Shown: in pieces, positions 35,399-43,944 of the stretch | Position numbering within the stretch: position 1 is the stretch's first letter | How the letters are laid out: each line of letters begins with the position of its first letter | Assembly (NCBI RefSeq): GCF_019834675.1 | Contig: NZ_JABUBU010000001.1 | Location: forward strand, 496,001-560,000 | Reading direction: 5' to 3' | Length of the DNA: 64,000 nucleotides | DNA from: Rhodococcoides corynebacterioides | Lineage (GTDB): Bacteria; Actinomycetota; Actinomycetes; Mycobacteriales; Mycobacteriaceae | Notes under the pieces: generated by a model | Told to the model about the DNA's origin: nothing | Seen by the model: the letters and a program-made list of their open reading frames with translations, nothing else | The model's database searches: none | Translations under genes and position numbers: made by a program

Positions 35399-36169
35399 TC
35401 AGTTCACCACGAAGGCGCCGACGGTGGGCAGGAAGCTGCAGGTGATGCCGGCGTCGGTGGAGATCGATCCGGAGATCGCGGCCAGGACGCGTCCACGCCC
35501 GGTGTCGGCGATGGCCGACAGCGTGGCGGGGCCGTCGGGGTTGATGTTCGCGGCGCCGGTCAGGACGGTCGCGCCGGTCTTCCCGGTGTCGACGTTGACC
35601 CAGTTGGCGGTCAGCGGGGCGGCCTGCCGATCGGCGAGCGGCGCGGTGCCGAGGGCGGTGAAGACGAAGCCCGCGGTGCCCGCGGCGGGTCCGGGCGGCG
35701 GCAGATCGGCCGGACCGGGCACGGCCAGTGCGGCGCCGACGGAATCGGCCGTGGGGGAGATGCAGCCGCGTCCGACCGTGGGGTAGAGGAACTGGGCGAT
35801 GACCGGCCCGTCCTGCGGGATTTCCGGACCGCCGCCGCGACTGCCGTCGAGGAAGGTGATGATCGAGGTCAGGATCCGCTTGGCGTCCGGGGAGAGCGGC
35901 GCGGTCTCGAGCAGCTGCTTCGCCCGCGCGAGGATCTCGTTCTGCGGGTTCGCCGCGTCGATCTCGGCGGCGTCGAGCAGGGTGGGGGCGAGGGCGGCGA
36001 TCGCCTCGTAGCCCGGGACCACCTGCGGATCGGTGGGGATCGGCAGTGTCGGCTGTGCCGACGCGACGGCCGGGGCGGCGACGGCGCAGGCCGCGGCCAG
36101 TGCGACTCCCGCGACCATGCTGCGCGTACGTCGACGTGCCGTTCGGCGTGTCGAATCCGTTGTCTGCAT
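35399..36169 (-). CDS. Secreted protein of unknown function
   Basis: A 256-residue protein with a basic N-terminus and a signal peptide (SMVAGVALAAACAVAAPAVA, cleavage likely after ASA near residue 38). The mature part contains a helical segment (NEILARAKQLLETAPLSPDA), two cysteines (RGCISP and ITCSFLP) that could form a disulfide, and a beta-rich C-terminal half ending VGAFVVN. The pattern recurs in Mycobacteriales secreted proteins, but I cannot name the family. It is monocistronic, transcribed toward the terminator at 35344-35377, with a promoter and palindrome about 80 bases upstream. Confidence 0.7.
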   Translation of the reverse strand: MQTTDSTRRTARRRTRSMVAGVALAAACAVAAPAVASAQPTLPIPTDPQVVPGYEAIAALAPTLLDAAEIDAANPQNEILARAKQLLETAPLSPDAKRILTSIITFLDGSRGGGPEIPQDGPVIAQFLYPTVGRGCISPTADSVGAALAVPGPADLPPPGPAAGTAGFVFTALGTAPLADRQAAPLTANWVNVDTGKTGATVLTGAANINPDGPATLSAIADTGRGRVLAAISGSISTDAGITCSFLPTVGAFVVN

Positions 36170-36248
36170 GGTGTTCCCGCTTCCTCGTCTGCCGGCTCGA
36201 ACGACTGCCCCACGACCCCTCCGCCCGTCACGGACGGGCAGGCGAGGT

Positions 36249-36272
36249 CACTCTAATGACACCGTTCGACGG
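36249..36272 (-). promoter_or_regulatory. Promoter with 13-bp palindrome upstream of the secreted-protein gene
   Basis: On the minus strand TAGAGT (36254-36249) is a good -10. Just upstream, within the -35 spacer, 36260-36272 is the perfect palindrome ACCGT-TCG-ACGGT, well placed to be an operator. The rest of the 343-base gap 36170-36513 holds the pimE 5' region; no gene is seen in it. Confidence 0.4.
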
Positions 36273-36457
36273 TTGTACAGCGCGTGCTCGGGCCGTCGGA
36301 CCGTGTCGCTGCTCGGGTACCCGACGTTAGCCTGTTATAAGAGGGGCGGGAGTGGTCGGTGTGAACAGTGATGCGATTGTGACTGCTGATACCCGTGATC
36401 GGCGACAGTGCGCCGGACGTGACCCCGGGTCCGATCACCTCACCGACTACCCTCGCC

Positions 36458-36483
36458 CACGGTCCTGTCCCACGGTCCTGTCC
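36458..36483 (+). repeat. 13-bp tandem duplication in the pimE leader
   Basis: CACGGTCCTGTCC occurs twice in succession (36458-36470 and 36471-36483), followed by a partial third copy (CACC). It lies just downstream of a possible -10 (TACCCT, 36448-36453) and 31 bases before the pimE start. Confidence 0.7.
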
Positions 36484-36513
36484 CACCCGGTCGATCGAGA
36501 GAACCCCGCTGCC

Positions 36514-37740
36514 GTGAGTGCCCCGAACCGCGCCCCGCGGCTGCCCGTGCTCCTGCGCGCGGCGCCCGCGGTCCTGGCGACGACGGTGATCCTGCGCGTG
36601 CTGTGGACGGTGTTGGCCCCCAACGGCAGCAACTGGGTCGATCTGCACGTGTACGTGGACGGGTCGGCCTCCGCGTTCGACGGCACCCTCTACGACTTCA
36701 CCTACTCGGCGCAGACCCCGGATTTCCCGCTGCCGTTCACCTACCCCCCGTTCGCGGCCCTCGTCTTCTATCCGCTGCACTTCCTGCCGTTCCCGCTCGT
36801 CGGCGCGCTGTGGATGGTCGCCACCGGTGTCGCGCTGTACGCCGTCGTCCGCATCGCCCTCCGCATGGTGGGCGGCGACCGGGCGGACACACCGGCCTGG
36901 CGCCGGGCCGCGCTCCTGTGGACGGCCGTCGGACTGTGGACCGAATCCCTCCGCACCACCCTGGACTACGGCCAGGTCAACGTCTTCCTCGTGCTCATGG
37001 CGATGCTCGCGGCGCGCAGCGCGCGGTGGTGGGTCTCGGGTGCGCTGGTCGGGCTCGCGGCCGGCGTGAAACTGACCCCGGCGATCACCGGTCTGTACTT
37101 CCTCGCGCGGCGACGGTGGGCGGCGGCGGTGTTCTCCGCGGTGACCTTCGCGGCCACCGTCGGAGCCGGCTTCCTGCTCATGGGGTCCGCGGCGACCGAG
37201 TACTTCGGGACGTTGCTCGGCGACGCCGACCGCATCGGACCCGTCGGCTCGGTGTGGAACCAGTCGCTGCGCGGCGCGCTCTCCCGCCTGGTCGGGTACG
37301 ACGTCGGGCAGGGACCGCTGTGGCTCGGCGCCGTCGCGGTGCTGCTGGTCGCCGCGGTGGCGGCGTGGCGGGCCCTGGGCCCGGACGATCGCCTCGGCAC
37401 CCTCGTCGTCGTGTCCTTCGTGGGCCTCGCCGTGTCGCCGATCTCGTGGTCGCACCACTGGGTGTGGGTGATTCCGCTGCTGATCTGGTTGGTCCACGGT
37501 CCGCTGCGGCGGGCGCGCGGCGTGCGCTGGCTGGTCGGCTACTGGCTGGTGGTCACCCTGGTCGGGGTCCCGTGGCTGCTCAGCTTCCGGCAACCGTCCA
37601 TCTGGGAGATCGACCGGCCGCTGGTCCTCGCGGTGGCGGGCACGGCGTACGCCGTGGGCACGCTGGCGACGTTCGTCGTGGTGGCCGCCCACGGCCGCAC
37701 GGTCAGGACGCCAGCGAGTCGATCGTCCGCGCCAGCCTGA
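36514..37740 (+). CDS. pimE: Polyprenol-phosphate-mannose-dependent alpha-1,2-mannosyltransferase (PimE-like, GT87)
   Basis: A 408-residue GT-C glycosyltransferase with about ten membrane segments. PimE adds an alpha-1,2 mannose from polyprenol-phosphate mannose to PIM4, diverting phosphatidylinositol mannosides to PIM6 rather than lipomannan. The first extracytoplasmic loop carries the catalytic-type aspartate in NWVDLHVYVDG (D43), followed by FTYPPFAALVFYPLHFLP and DYGQVNVFLVLMAM, blocks of the GT87 family. The assignment to PimE rests on these and on gene order (pimE, pterin dehydratase, mutT2 as Rv1159-Rv1159A-Rv1160). The GTG at 36514 is used, though no strong ribosome binding site is seen. 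Its 3' end overlaps the convergent dehydratase gene by 38 bases. Confidence 0.82.
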   Translation: MSAPNRAPRLPVLLRAAPAVLATTVILRVLWTVLAPNGSNWVDLHVYVDGSASAFDGTLYDFTYSAQTPDFPLPFTYPPFAALVFYPLHFLPFPLVGALWMVATGVALYAVVRIALRMVGGDRADTPAWRRAALLWTAVGLWTESLRTTLDYGQVNVFLVLMAMLAARSARWWVSGALVGLAAGVKLTPAITGLYFLARRRWAAAVFSAVTFAATVGAGFLLMGSAATEYFGTLLGDADRIGPVGSVWNQSLRGALSRLVGYDVGQGPLWLGAVAVLLVAAVAAWRALGPDDRLGTLVVVSFVGLAVSPISWSHHWVWVIPLLIWLVHGPLRRARGVRWLVGYWLVVTLVGVPWLLSFRQPSIWEIDRPLVLAVAGTAYAVGTLATFVVVAAHGRTVRTPASRSSAPA

Positions 37741-37987
37741 CGTCCTTGTCGGTGATGCCGCCGGCGGAGTGCGTGGAGAGCCGGAACGTGATCGCCGTCC
37801 ACCGGATGTCGATGTCCGGGTGGTGATCGGCGGCCTCGGCCGCGTCGGCCACCCGACGCACCAGATCGATGCCGTCCCGGAACGTGGCGCAGGTGACGGT
37901 GCGGGTGATCGCGTCGCCGTCCCGAGACCAGTCGGGGAGATCGGTGAGTTCGCGACGGACGTCGTCGTCGGTGAGCAGCTCGGCCAT
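37703..37987 (-). CDS. 4a-hydroxytetrahydrobiopterin dehydratase (pterin-4a-carbinolamine dehydratase)
   Basis: A 94-residue protein with the signature of the family: WSRDGDAITRTVTCATFRDG and ADHHPDIDIRWTAITFRLST, holding the catalytic HHPD histidines, then the glycine-rich AGGITDKDVRLARTID. It dehydrates 4a-hydroxytetrahydrobiopterin; in bacteria lacking aromatic hydroxylases the role is unclear. The length is normal for PhhB. It overlaps pimE's 3' end and is divergent from mutT2 with only six bases between start codons, so the promoters lie inside each other's coding regions. Confidence 0.92.
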   Translation of the reverse strand: MAELLTDDDVRRELTDLPDWSRDGDAITRTVTCATFRDGIDLVRRVADAAEAADHHPDIDIRWTAITFRLSTHSAGGITDKDVRLARTIDSLAS

Positions 37988-37993
37988 ACTGCG

Positions 37994-38419
37994 ATGGTGC
38001 CACCGCCCCTGCCCCCGCCGCCCGGACCCGCGACGGTCGTCGCAGGAGCGGTGATCGAGAACGGGCGCGTCCTGCTCGCCCAGCGCGCCGCGCCGCCGGA
38101 ACTGGCCGGCCGGTGGGAGCTGCCCGGCGGCAAGATCGAGCCGGGGGAGACCCCGCCGGACGCGCTGGTCCGCGAACTGCGGGAGGAACTCGGCATCGAC
38201 GTGACGGTCGGCGAGCCCGTCGGGGTCCACGTGCCCCTGCCGACGGGACACGTGCTGCGTGCCTATGCGGTGCGCCGCGTCGCGGGGACGCCGTCCGCGC
38301 TCGACCACGACGCCGTGCGGTGGGTCGGCGCGGCCGACCTCCACGAGGTGGACTGGGTGCCGGCGGACCGCGAGTGGGTGGCCGATCTGGTGATGTTGAT
38401 AGGGCCGGAGACCGCGTGA
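37994..38419 (+). CDS. mutT2: Nudix hydrolase, MutT2-like (d)NTP pyrophosphohydrolase
   Basis: A 141-residue Nudix protein. The 23-residue Nudix box starts at GGKIEPGETPPDAL and continues VRELREELGIDV, with all metal-binding glutamates present. Mycobacterial MutT2 (Rv1160, 141 residues as remembered) hydrolyses 8-oxo-dGTP and 5-methyl-dCTP. The proline-rich N-terminus (VPPPLPPPPG) is unusual. A GTG one codon later is an alternative start. The last 13 bases, including the stop, fall inside the first unit of a 33-bp tandem repeat, so the protein's C-terminal residues (GPETA) are encoded by repeat sequence. Confidence 0.88.
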   Translation: MVPPPLPPPPGPATVVAGAVIENGRVLLAQRAAPPELAGRWELPGGKIEPGETPPDALVRELREELGIDVTVGEPVGVHVPLPTGHVLRAYAVRRVAGTPSALDHDAVRWVGAADLHEVDWVPADREWVADLVMLIGPETA

Positions 38420-38520
38420 GCCCCCGGTCGGAGGGGACCGGAGACCGCGTGAGCCCCCGGTCGGAGGGGACCGGAGACCGCGTGAGCCCCCGGTCGGAGG
38501 GGACCGGAGACCGCGTGAGC
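38407..38520 (+). repeat. 33-bp tandem repeat, 3.5 copies
   Basis: Units at 38407-38439, 38440-38472 and 38473-38505 are identical, followed by 15 bases of a fourth copy (38506-38520). Each begins GGAGACCGCGTGAGC. The unit length is a multiple of three, and no stop interrupts the frame that runs through it. The array starts inside mutT2's 3' end and finishes about 20 bases before the probable typA -10. It is contiguous with no spacers, so it is not a CRISPR. Confidence 0.95.
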
Positions 38521-38601
38521 GCAGTCACCCGCCCCGAGCGAGTAAACTTTTTCGAGTCGCACGTCTCGTTCGCGACGCAGCGCGTGCTCCGGGAGAGGTA
38601 A
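38416..38601 (+). CDS. Possible small repeat-encoded ORF (61 codons)
   Basis: A GTG at 38416 overlaps the mutT2 stop (GTGA) and has GGAG at 38407-38410. The frame gives three 11-residue repeats (VSPRSEGTGDR) and a unique tail (AVTRPERVNFFESHVSFA...) ending in TAA at 38601. Each repeat recreates the same GGAG/GTG pair, so translation could begin at any copy. It may equally be a by-product of the repeat; no homolog is known to me. Confidence 0.2.
   Translation: MSPRSEGTGDRVSPRSEGTGDRVSPRSEGTGDRVSAVTRPERVNFFESHVSFATQRVLRER
38543..38548 (+). promoter_or_regulatory. Possible typA promoter (-10)
   Basis: TAAACT lies about 112 bases before the typA GTG, just after the tandem repeat. The hexamer at -35 distance (38520-38525) is a poor match and sits at the repeat edge. 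A T5 run follows at 38546-38552. Confidence 0.35.
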
Positions 38602-38659
38602 TCGCCTGCTCTTCACCCGCCGTACTCGCCCCGTACTCGAACCCGATGGAGATCACCGC

Positions 38660-40567
38660 GTGACCAGCCCCACCACCCCCACGTCGTTCCGCAATGTCGC
38701 GATCGTCGCCCACGTCGACCACGGCAAGACGACGCTCGTCGACGCGATGCTCCGCCAGTCGGGGGCGTTCGCCGCCCGCGCGGAGTTGGTCGATCGAGTC
38801 ATGGACTCGGGTGACCTCGAGAAGGAGAAGGGCATCACGATCCTGGCCAAGAACACGGCGGTGCACCGGCACCACGCCGATGGTTCGGTCACGGTCATCA
38901 ACGTGATCGACACCCCGGGTCACGCGGACTTCGGCGGTGAGGTCGAGCGCGGCCTGTCGATGGTGGACGGTGTGGTGCTGCTCGTCGACGCGTCCGAGGG
39001 CCCGCTGCCGCAGACGCGCTTCGTGTTGCGCAAGGCGCTCGCGGCGTCGCTGCCCGTGATCCTGGTGGTCAACAAGACGGACCGTCCCGACGCGCGGATC
39101 GAGGAGGTCGTCTCGGAGAGCCACGACCTGCTGCTGGATCTGGCGTCGGATCTGGACGACGAGGCGTCGGAGGCCGCGGAGCTCGCTCTCGATCTGCCGG
39201 TGCTGTACGCGTCGGGTCGTGAGGGCAAGGCGTCCACGAAGCAGCCCGAGAACGGGCAGGCACCCGACGCGGAGAACCTCGACGAGCTGTTCGAGGTGCT
39301 GCTGAACTACGTGCCGGCGCCGAAGGGCAGCAGCGACGCGCCGCTGCAGGCGCACGTGACCAACCTCGACGCGTCCGCGTTCCTCGGCCGCCTCGCTCTG
39401 GTGCGCGTGCACAACGGCGAGCTCCGCAAGGGCCAGAACGTGGCGTGGATGAACGAGGACGGCGTCAAGACCGTCAAGATCACCGAGCTGCTCAAGACGG
39501 TGGGCGTCGAGCGCAGCCCCGGTGAGGTGGCCGTGGCCGGCGACATCGTCGCGGTGGCCGGCATCCCGGAGATCATGATCGGCGACACCCTCGCCGATCC
39601 GGAGAATCCCGTTGCGCTGCATCGCATCACGGTGGACGAGCCGGCGATCTCGGTGACCATCGGCACCAACACCAGCCCGCTCGTCGGCCGCGTGCAGGGC
39701 CACAAGCTGACCGCCCGCATGGTCAAGGCTCGCCTCGATCAGGAGCTGGTGGGCAACGTCTCGCTGCGCGTCCTCGACATCGGCCGTCCCGACGCCTGGG
39801 AGGTGCAGGGCCGCGGTGAGCTGGCGCTGGCGATCCTGGTGGAGCAGATGCGGCGCGAGGGCTTCGAGCTGACCGTCGGCAAGCCGCAGGTGGTCACCAA
39901 GCAGGTCGACGGCAAGACCCACGAGCCCTACGAAGAGCTGACCATCGACTGCCCCGAGGAGCACCTCGGCGGCATCACCCAGCTGCTGGCCGCCCGCAAG
40001 GGCAAGATGGTCCAGATGACCAACCATGGAGCCGGGTGGGTCCGCATGGAGTTCATCGTTCCCTCGCGCGGTCTCATCGGGTTCCGTACCGACTTCCTCA
40101 CCGAGACGCGCGGCACCGGCATCGCCAACGCCGTGTTCCACGGGTACGCACCGTGGGCGGGCGAGATCCGCGCGCGCCACACCGGGTCGCTGGTCTCGGA
40201 CCGTCAGGGCAGCGTGACGCCGTTCGCGATGATCCAGCTCGCCGACCGCGGCACGTTCTTCGTCGAGCCGGGCGCCGACACCTACGAGGGCATGGTGGTG
40301 GGTATCAACCCGCGTCAGGAGGACCTCGACATCAACGTCACGCGCGAGAAGAAGCTGACCAACATGCGTCAGTCGTCGGCGGACGTCATGGAGACGCTGG
40401 CGAAGCCGAAGAAGCTCGACCTCGAGATGGCGATGGAGTTCTGCGCCGCCGACGAGTGCGTCGAGGTCACCCCCGAGGTGGTGCGGGTGCGCAAGCTGCA
40501 CCTGGACTCCAACGAGCGCGCCCGGGAGCGTTCGCGCGCGAAGTCGCGCGACAAGGCTGCTCTCTGA
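38660..40567 (+). CDS. typA: Translational GTPase TypA/BipA
   Basis: A 635-residue ribosome-associated GTPase of the EF-G/LepA group, involved in 50S assembly and stress or cold adaptation. The G domain shows [30 protein letters not shown] (switch I), [14 protein letters not shown] and [10 protein letters not shown]. Domain II, the EF-G III/V-like domains and the family-specific C-terminal domain follow ([20 protein letters not shown]), with normal length. The C-terminus is strongly basic. GGAG sits nine bases before the GTG. lpqW starts one base after its stop, so typA-lpqW-mshB form one operon as in M. tuberculosis order (Rv1165, Rv1166, Rv1170). Confidence 0.96.
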   Translation: MTSPTTPTSFRNVAIVAHVDHGKTTLVDAMLRQSGAFAARAELVDRVMDSGDLEKEKGITILAKNTAVHRHHADGSVTVINVIDTPGHADFGGEVERGLSMVDGVVLLVDASEGPLPQTRFVLRKALAASLPVILVVNKTDRPDARIEEVVSESHDLLLDLASDLDDEASEAAELALDLPVLYASGREGKASTKQPENGQAPDAENLDELFEVLLNYVPAPKGSSDAPLQAHVTNLDASAFLGRLALVRVHNGELRKGQNVAWMNEDGVKTVKITELLKTVGVERSPGEVAVAGDIVAVAGIPEIMIGDTLADPENPVALHRITVDEPAISVTIGTNTSPLVGRVQGHKLTARMVKARLDQELVGNVSLRVLDIGRPDAWEVQGRGELALAILVEQMRREGFELTVGKPQVVTKQVDGKTHEPYEELTIDCPEEHLGGITQLLAARKGKMVQMTNHGAGWVRMEFIVPSRGLIGFRTDFLTETRGTGIANAVFHGYAPWAGEIRARHTGSLVSDRQGSVTPFAMIQLADRGTFFVEPGADTYEGMVVGINPRQEDLDINVTREKKLTNMRQSSADVMETLAKPKKLDLEMAMEFCAADECVEVTPEVVRVRKLHLDSNERARERSRAKSRDKAAL

Positions 40568-40568
40568 C

Positions 40569-42338
40569 GTGGTCGGCGCGCGTGCGGTGATGCCTGCGGT
40601 CCGGGTCCTGGCGGTCACCGCCGTCCTGCTGACCGCGTGCACCGCCGACCCGCCGCCGGCCATCCAGAGCACGGAGACCGCGACGACGACGCCCCCCGCC
40701 GCCCCGGTCGCGACCGGGAATCCGGTGGTGGTGGCGATCGACGACGTGGGCACCGGGTTCAATCCGCACCTCGTCGCCGATCAGTCCCCGGCCAACACGG
40801 CAGTGTCGACGCTGGTGTTCCCCAGCGCGTTCCGGCCGGTGCGGTCGGTGGACGGCGCGCGCACCGACTGGGTGCCCGACACGTCGCTGCTGATCTCGGC
40901 GGACGTGACGTCGACCGCGCCGTTCACCATCACCTACCGGCTGCGCACGGAATCGCAGTGGTCCGACGGCGCGCCCATCGCCGCCGAGGACTTCCGCTAC
41001 CTGTGGCAGCAGATGATCGAGGCGCCGGGCGTCGTCGACCCCGCGGGGTACGCCGCCATCGAGGACGTGCAGTCCGCGGACGGGGGCAAGACGGTGTCGG
41101 TGGTGATGTCGCGGCCCTACCCGGCGTGGCGCGAGCTGTTCACCGACCTGCTGCCGTCCCATCTGCTCAAGGATCTGCCGGGCGGGTTCGAACGCGGTCT
41201 GCGCGACAACGTCTCGGTGTCGGGCGGGCACTTCCGGATCGAGACGATCGACCGGGGCCGCGACGAGATCCTGCTCGAACGCAACGATCGGTTCTGGGGT
41301 TCGCCCGCCACGCCGGATCGCATCCTCCTGCGGCGCGGCGGCAGCGATGCCCAGGTCGCGGATTCGATGCGGTCGGGGGACGCCCAGCTCGCCGAGGTGC
41401 GCGGGGGCCCGTCGCTGTCGGCGCAGCTGGGCGCCATCCCCGACATCCGGACCGACACGCGATTCCGCTCGCGCACACTGGAACTCACCCTCAACGGGCG
41501 CGTGCCCACGCTGGCCGACCCGGCGGTGCGGCGATCGGTGATGGGACTGCTCGACGTCGACCTGCTCTCGACCGTGGCGTCCGGCTCGACGGCGCCGACG
41601 GCCGCGGCGCGTGCGCAGATCGTCTCGCCGTCCCAGCCGGGGTACGTGGCGACGGGACCGACGCCCCTGCCGCGCGAGGACGCCGTCGCGGGCCTCGCCG
41701 CCGCCGGCTTCACTCCGGTACCCCTGCCCCCGGCCCTGGCGCCGACCTCCGCGGCGGGGACGACCACCCCGAGCGTCACCCCGCCGCCGGTCGCCGGCGC
41801 GCAACCGCTGACCATCACGCTGGGTGCGCCGCAGAACGACGCCATCGCCGTCGCGGTGGCCAACACCGCGTCGGATCAGTTGCGGGACGCCGGAATCGAC
41901 GCCACGGTGACGCCGCTCGACCCGGAGGAGCTCTACGGCACCGCCCTCACCACGGGTGCCGTGGACGCGGTGGTCGGCTGGTCGCACGCGGGCGGTGACC
42001 CGGCGACGGCCCTGGCGTCCCGATTCGGGTGCGCGGCCGTCCCCCCCGTCGGCGCCGACGGCACCGAGGACGAGGACGCGGGCGTCGTCGGTCCGCTGTC
42101 GGGTGTGTGCGATCCCGCGTTGGCGCCGGCGATCGCGGCCGCGGAGACTTCTCCCGATCCCACCGCGGCCGTCATGGCGTTGCAACCGAGCCTGTGGGCA
42201 CTGAACACCGTGCTGCCGATCGTGCAGGACTCGTCGGTGGTCGCCGCCGGTCCCGGCGTGAGCGGGGCGACCCTGTCCGGGCCGATCGAGGTGGGCATCT
42301 TCGGTGATGCCGACCGTTGGATGAGAGAGGTGCCGTGA
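40569..42338 (+). CDS. lpqW: LpqW-like lipoprotein, substrate-binding protein fold
   Basis: A 589-residue lipoprotein with a short signal peptide and a lipobox near residue 23 (VLLTAC). The rest is a periplasmic peptide-binding-protein fold (SBP family 5), including [32 protein letters not shown] and [12 protein letters not shown]. LpqW is not a transporter component: in mycobacteria it controls the branch between PIM and lipomannan/LAM synthesis and is functionally linked to PimE, encoded 3 kb upstream here. A threonine/proline-rich linker lies near residues 385-410. GTG at 40569 or ATG at 40590 could be the start. The stop overlaps mshB (GTGA). Confidence 0.85.
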   Translation: MVGARAVMPAVRVLAVTAVLLTACTADPPPAIQSTETATTTPPAAPVATGNPVVVAIDDVGTGFNPHLVADQSPANTAVSTLVFPSAFRPVRSVDGARTDWVPDTSLLISADVTSTAPFTITYRLRTESQWSDGAPIAAEDFRYLWQQMIEAPGVVDPAGYAAIEDVQSADGGKTVSVVMSRPYPAWRELFTDLLPSHLLKDLPGGFERGLRDNVSVSGGHFRIETIDRGRDEILLERNDRFWGSPATPDRILLRRGGSDAQVADSMRSGDAQLAEVRGGPSLSAQLGAIPDIRTDTRFRSRTLELTLNGRVPTLADPAVRRSVMGLLDVDLLSTVASGSTAPTAAARAQIVSPSQPGYVATGPTPLPREDAVAGLAAAGFTPVPLPPALAPTSAAGTTTPSVTPPPVAGAQPLTITLGAPQNDAIAVAVANTASDQLRDAGIDATVTPLDPEELYGTALTTGAVDAVVGWSHAGGDPATALASRFGCAAVPPVGADGTEDEDAGVVGPLSGVCDPALAPAIAAAETSPDPTAAVMALQPSLWALNTVLPIVQDSSVVAAGPGVSGATLSGPIEVGIFGDADRWMREVP

Positions 42339-43210
42339 CGCGCCGACTGCTGCTGGTGCACGCCCACCCCGACGACGAGTCCATCACCACCGGCGGCACG
42401 ATCGCGCGGGCCGCCCGCGACGGTGTGGACGTCACGGTGCTGACGTGCTCGCTCGGCGAGGAGGGCGAGGTGATCGGCGACCGCTGGGCGGGACTGACCG
42501 CCGACCGCGGAGATCAGTTGGGCGGGTACCGCATTCACGAGCTCACGGTGGCCCTGGACGCGCTGGGCGCGCGGCCACCGCGCTTCCTCGGCGGCGCGGG
42601 CCGGTGGCGTGACTCGGGCATGGCCGGCACGGCGGCGGCTCTGCACCCCCGCGCGTTCGTCCGGGCGGACGACGACGAGGCGACGCGGGCGATGGTCGCG
42701 GTGATCCGGGAGACCCGTCCGCAGGTGGTGGTCTTCTACGACCCCGAGGGCGGCTACGGTCACCCCGACCATCAGCAGGCGCATCGACTGGTCGGCGCGG
42801 CGTTGGGTCGTGCGGCCAACGCGGGGAGCGACCCGGAGGCGGGCGAGCCGTGGTCGGTCGCCAAGGCGTACTGGACGGTCACCGGGGCAGCCCAGTTGCA
42901 GGAGGGTCTCGCGCACCTCGGTCCGCTGCCCGACACGTGGCGGATGCCGGAACCCGGTGAGTTGCCCAGTGTTCCGGACTCCGAGGTCACCGCGAGCATC
43001 GACGTGCGCGGCGTGCTGGACGCGAAGCGGGCGGCGCTGCGTGCGCACGCCACGCAGGTCACGGTCGCCGAGACGGGGACGGCGTACGCCCTGTCCAACG
43101 ACATCGCGCAGCCGGTGCTGGCCGACGAGCAGTACGTGCTGGTGCACGGCGACCGCGGCGCCGTCGACGAGTCCGGTCGCGAGACGGATCTGTTCGCGGG
43201 TCTGCCGTGA
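42335..43210 (+). CDS. mshB: N-acetyl-1-D-myo-inositol-2-amino-2-deoxy-alpha-D-glucopyranoside deacetylase
   Basis: A 291-residue zinc deacetylase of the LmbE family that removes the acetyl group from GlcNAc-inositol, the second step of mycothiol synthesis. Zinc ligands lie in VHAHPDDES (H11, D14) and in [11 protein letters not shown]. The segment [15 protein letters not shown], with the Gly/Glu block near residue 40, is characteristic of MshB rather than the related Mca amidase. Mca shares the fold but differs in the C-terminal third. GAGAGG precedes the GTG, which overlaps the lpqW stop, so mycothiol synthesis and PIM control share one transcript. Confidence 0.93.
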   Translation: MTRRLLLVHAHPDDESITTGGTIARAARDGVDVTVLTCSLGEEGEVIGDRWAGLTADRGDQLGGYRIHELTVALDALGARPPRFLGGAGRWRDSGMAGTAAALHPRAFVRADDDEATRAMVAVIRETRPQVVVFYDPEGGYGHPDHQQAHRLVGAALGRAANAGSDPEAGEPWSVAKAYWTVTGAAQLQEGLAHLGPLPDTWRMPEPGELPSVPDSEVTASIDVRGVLDAKRAALRAHATQVTVAETGTAYALSNDIAQPVLADEQYVLVHGDRGAVDESGRETDLFAGLP

Positions 43211-43219
43211 GCCCGGTGG

Positions 43220-43248
43220 TCGAAACGGGGAATGTGCCGGGTTATGCT
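43220..43248 (+). promoter_or_regulatory. Promoter for the 52-residue protein gene
   Basis: TCGAAA (43220-43225) and TATGCT (43243-43248) are separated by 17 bases, a well-formed -35/-10 pair. It lies just after mshB and gives a leader of about 65 bases with a ribosome binding site. Confidence 0.5.
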
Positions 43249-43318
43249 GTGAGCGCTGTCACGGAGCGGGGTCCGGCGTCGGCGCCGACCTCTCGCCCCA
43301 TCGTCCCGAGGAGACCGT

Positions 43319-43477
43319 GTGATCTTCAACTACGACCTGCAGAACGCCGTGGTGGCGTTCGTGGACTCGCTGCGCCCCACCGCCGATCTGCAGCGCGAGA
43401 TCTACCTCAACGCGGTCTCCGGGTTCGCCACCACGGTGAGCAACTTCCTCACCTCCATCGGTTACCCGCCGCGCTGA
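43319..43477 (+). CDS. Small protein of 52 residues, unknown function
   Basis: GTG at 43319 with GAGGAG at 43307-43312. The product (first residues IFNYDLQNAVVAFVDSLRP, ending LTSIGYPPR) is short, amphipathic, free of cysteine, and has no signal peptide. Size and composition recall the tiny mycomembrane channel peptides of corynebacteria (PorA/PorH), but no sequence match can be claimed. It has its own promoter and is not overlapped by another gene, which supports it being real. It lies between mshB and the membrane-protein gene. Confidence 0.5.
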   Translation: MIFNYDLQNAVVAFVDSLRPTADLQREIYLNAVSGFATTVSNFLTSIGYPPR

Positions 43478-43511
43478 CGACGGCCCGTCCCGGCCACGTC
43501 CGGGTGACGGG

Positions 43512-43913
43512 GTGAGCGGCCACGCGGGGGAGTCGGTGGTGACGGGCGTGAAAGCGGCCATTCTCGCCGCGCTCACCCTCGACGGGTTCCTCTGCGCCCT
43601 GGGCGCGGTGCTGTTCCTGCCCGCGTATCTGGGCAGCACCCCGTTTCCGGTGAGCGGCCTCGTCGCGGGGGCCGCCAACGTGCTGCTCGTCCGAGTGGCC
43701 TGGTCGGTCTCGCGGGACGGCGGGCGTGCCGCGCTGCCGCTGGCCGGCTTCGCGCTGGGGTTGGTCCTCGCCATGCTGGGCGGACCCGGCGGAGACGTCC
43801 TGGTCCTCGCCGACTGGCGGTTGCTCGTGCTGGTCGCCGGGGGACTGCTGCCGCCGATCGTGCAGCTCTTCGCGCTACGAGTGCGGCGCCTGACCGCCCT
43901 CGGGTCTCGCTGA
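43512..43913 (+). CDS. Four-segment membrane protein (Rv1171-like position)
   Basis: A 133-residue integral membrane protein with four hydrophobic segments (around 12-38, 45-62, 72-88 and 96-120). It has few charged residues and a short basic C-terminus (RVRRLTALGSR). It occupies the position of Rv1171 between mshB and fbiC. Function unknown. GTG at 43512 is used; GACGGGG lies upstream as a weak ribosome binding site. Its stop lies in an 11-bp triplicate repeat shared with the end of convergent udgB. Confidence 0.7.
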   Translation: MSGHAGESVVTGVKAAILAALTLDGFLCALGAVLFLPAYLGSTPFPVSGLVAGAANVLLVRVAWSVSRDGGRAALPLAGFALGLVLAMLGGPGGDVLVLADWRLLVLVAGGLLPPIVQLFALRVRRLTALGSR

Positions 43914-43944
43914 CTCACACCCGACTCACACCCGGCTCACACCC
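43912..43944. repeat. 11-bp tandem repeat, three copies
   Basis: GACTCACACCC occurs at 43912-43922 and 43923-43933, and a variant (GGCTCACACCC) at 43934-43944. The array spans the gap between two convergent genes and contributes both stop codons: the first copy overlaps the TGA at 43911-43913, and the third contains the complement of the udgB stop (43937-43939). Confidence 0.9.

Noticed and set aside
38407..38520. CRISPR array
   Set aside because: The 33-bp units are directly adjacent with no spacers, and no cas gene is present, so this is a tandem repeat.
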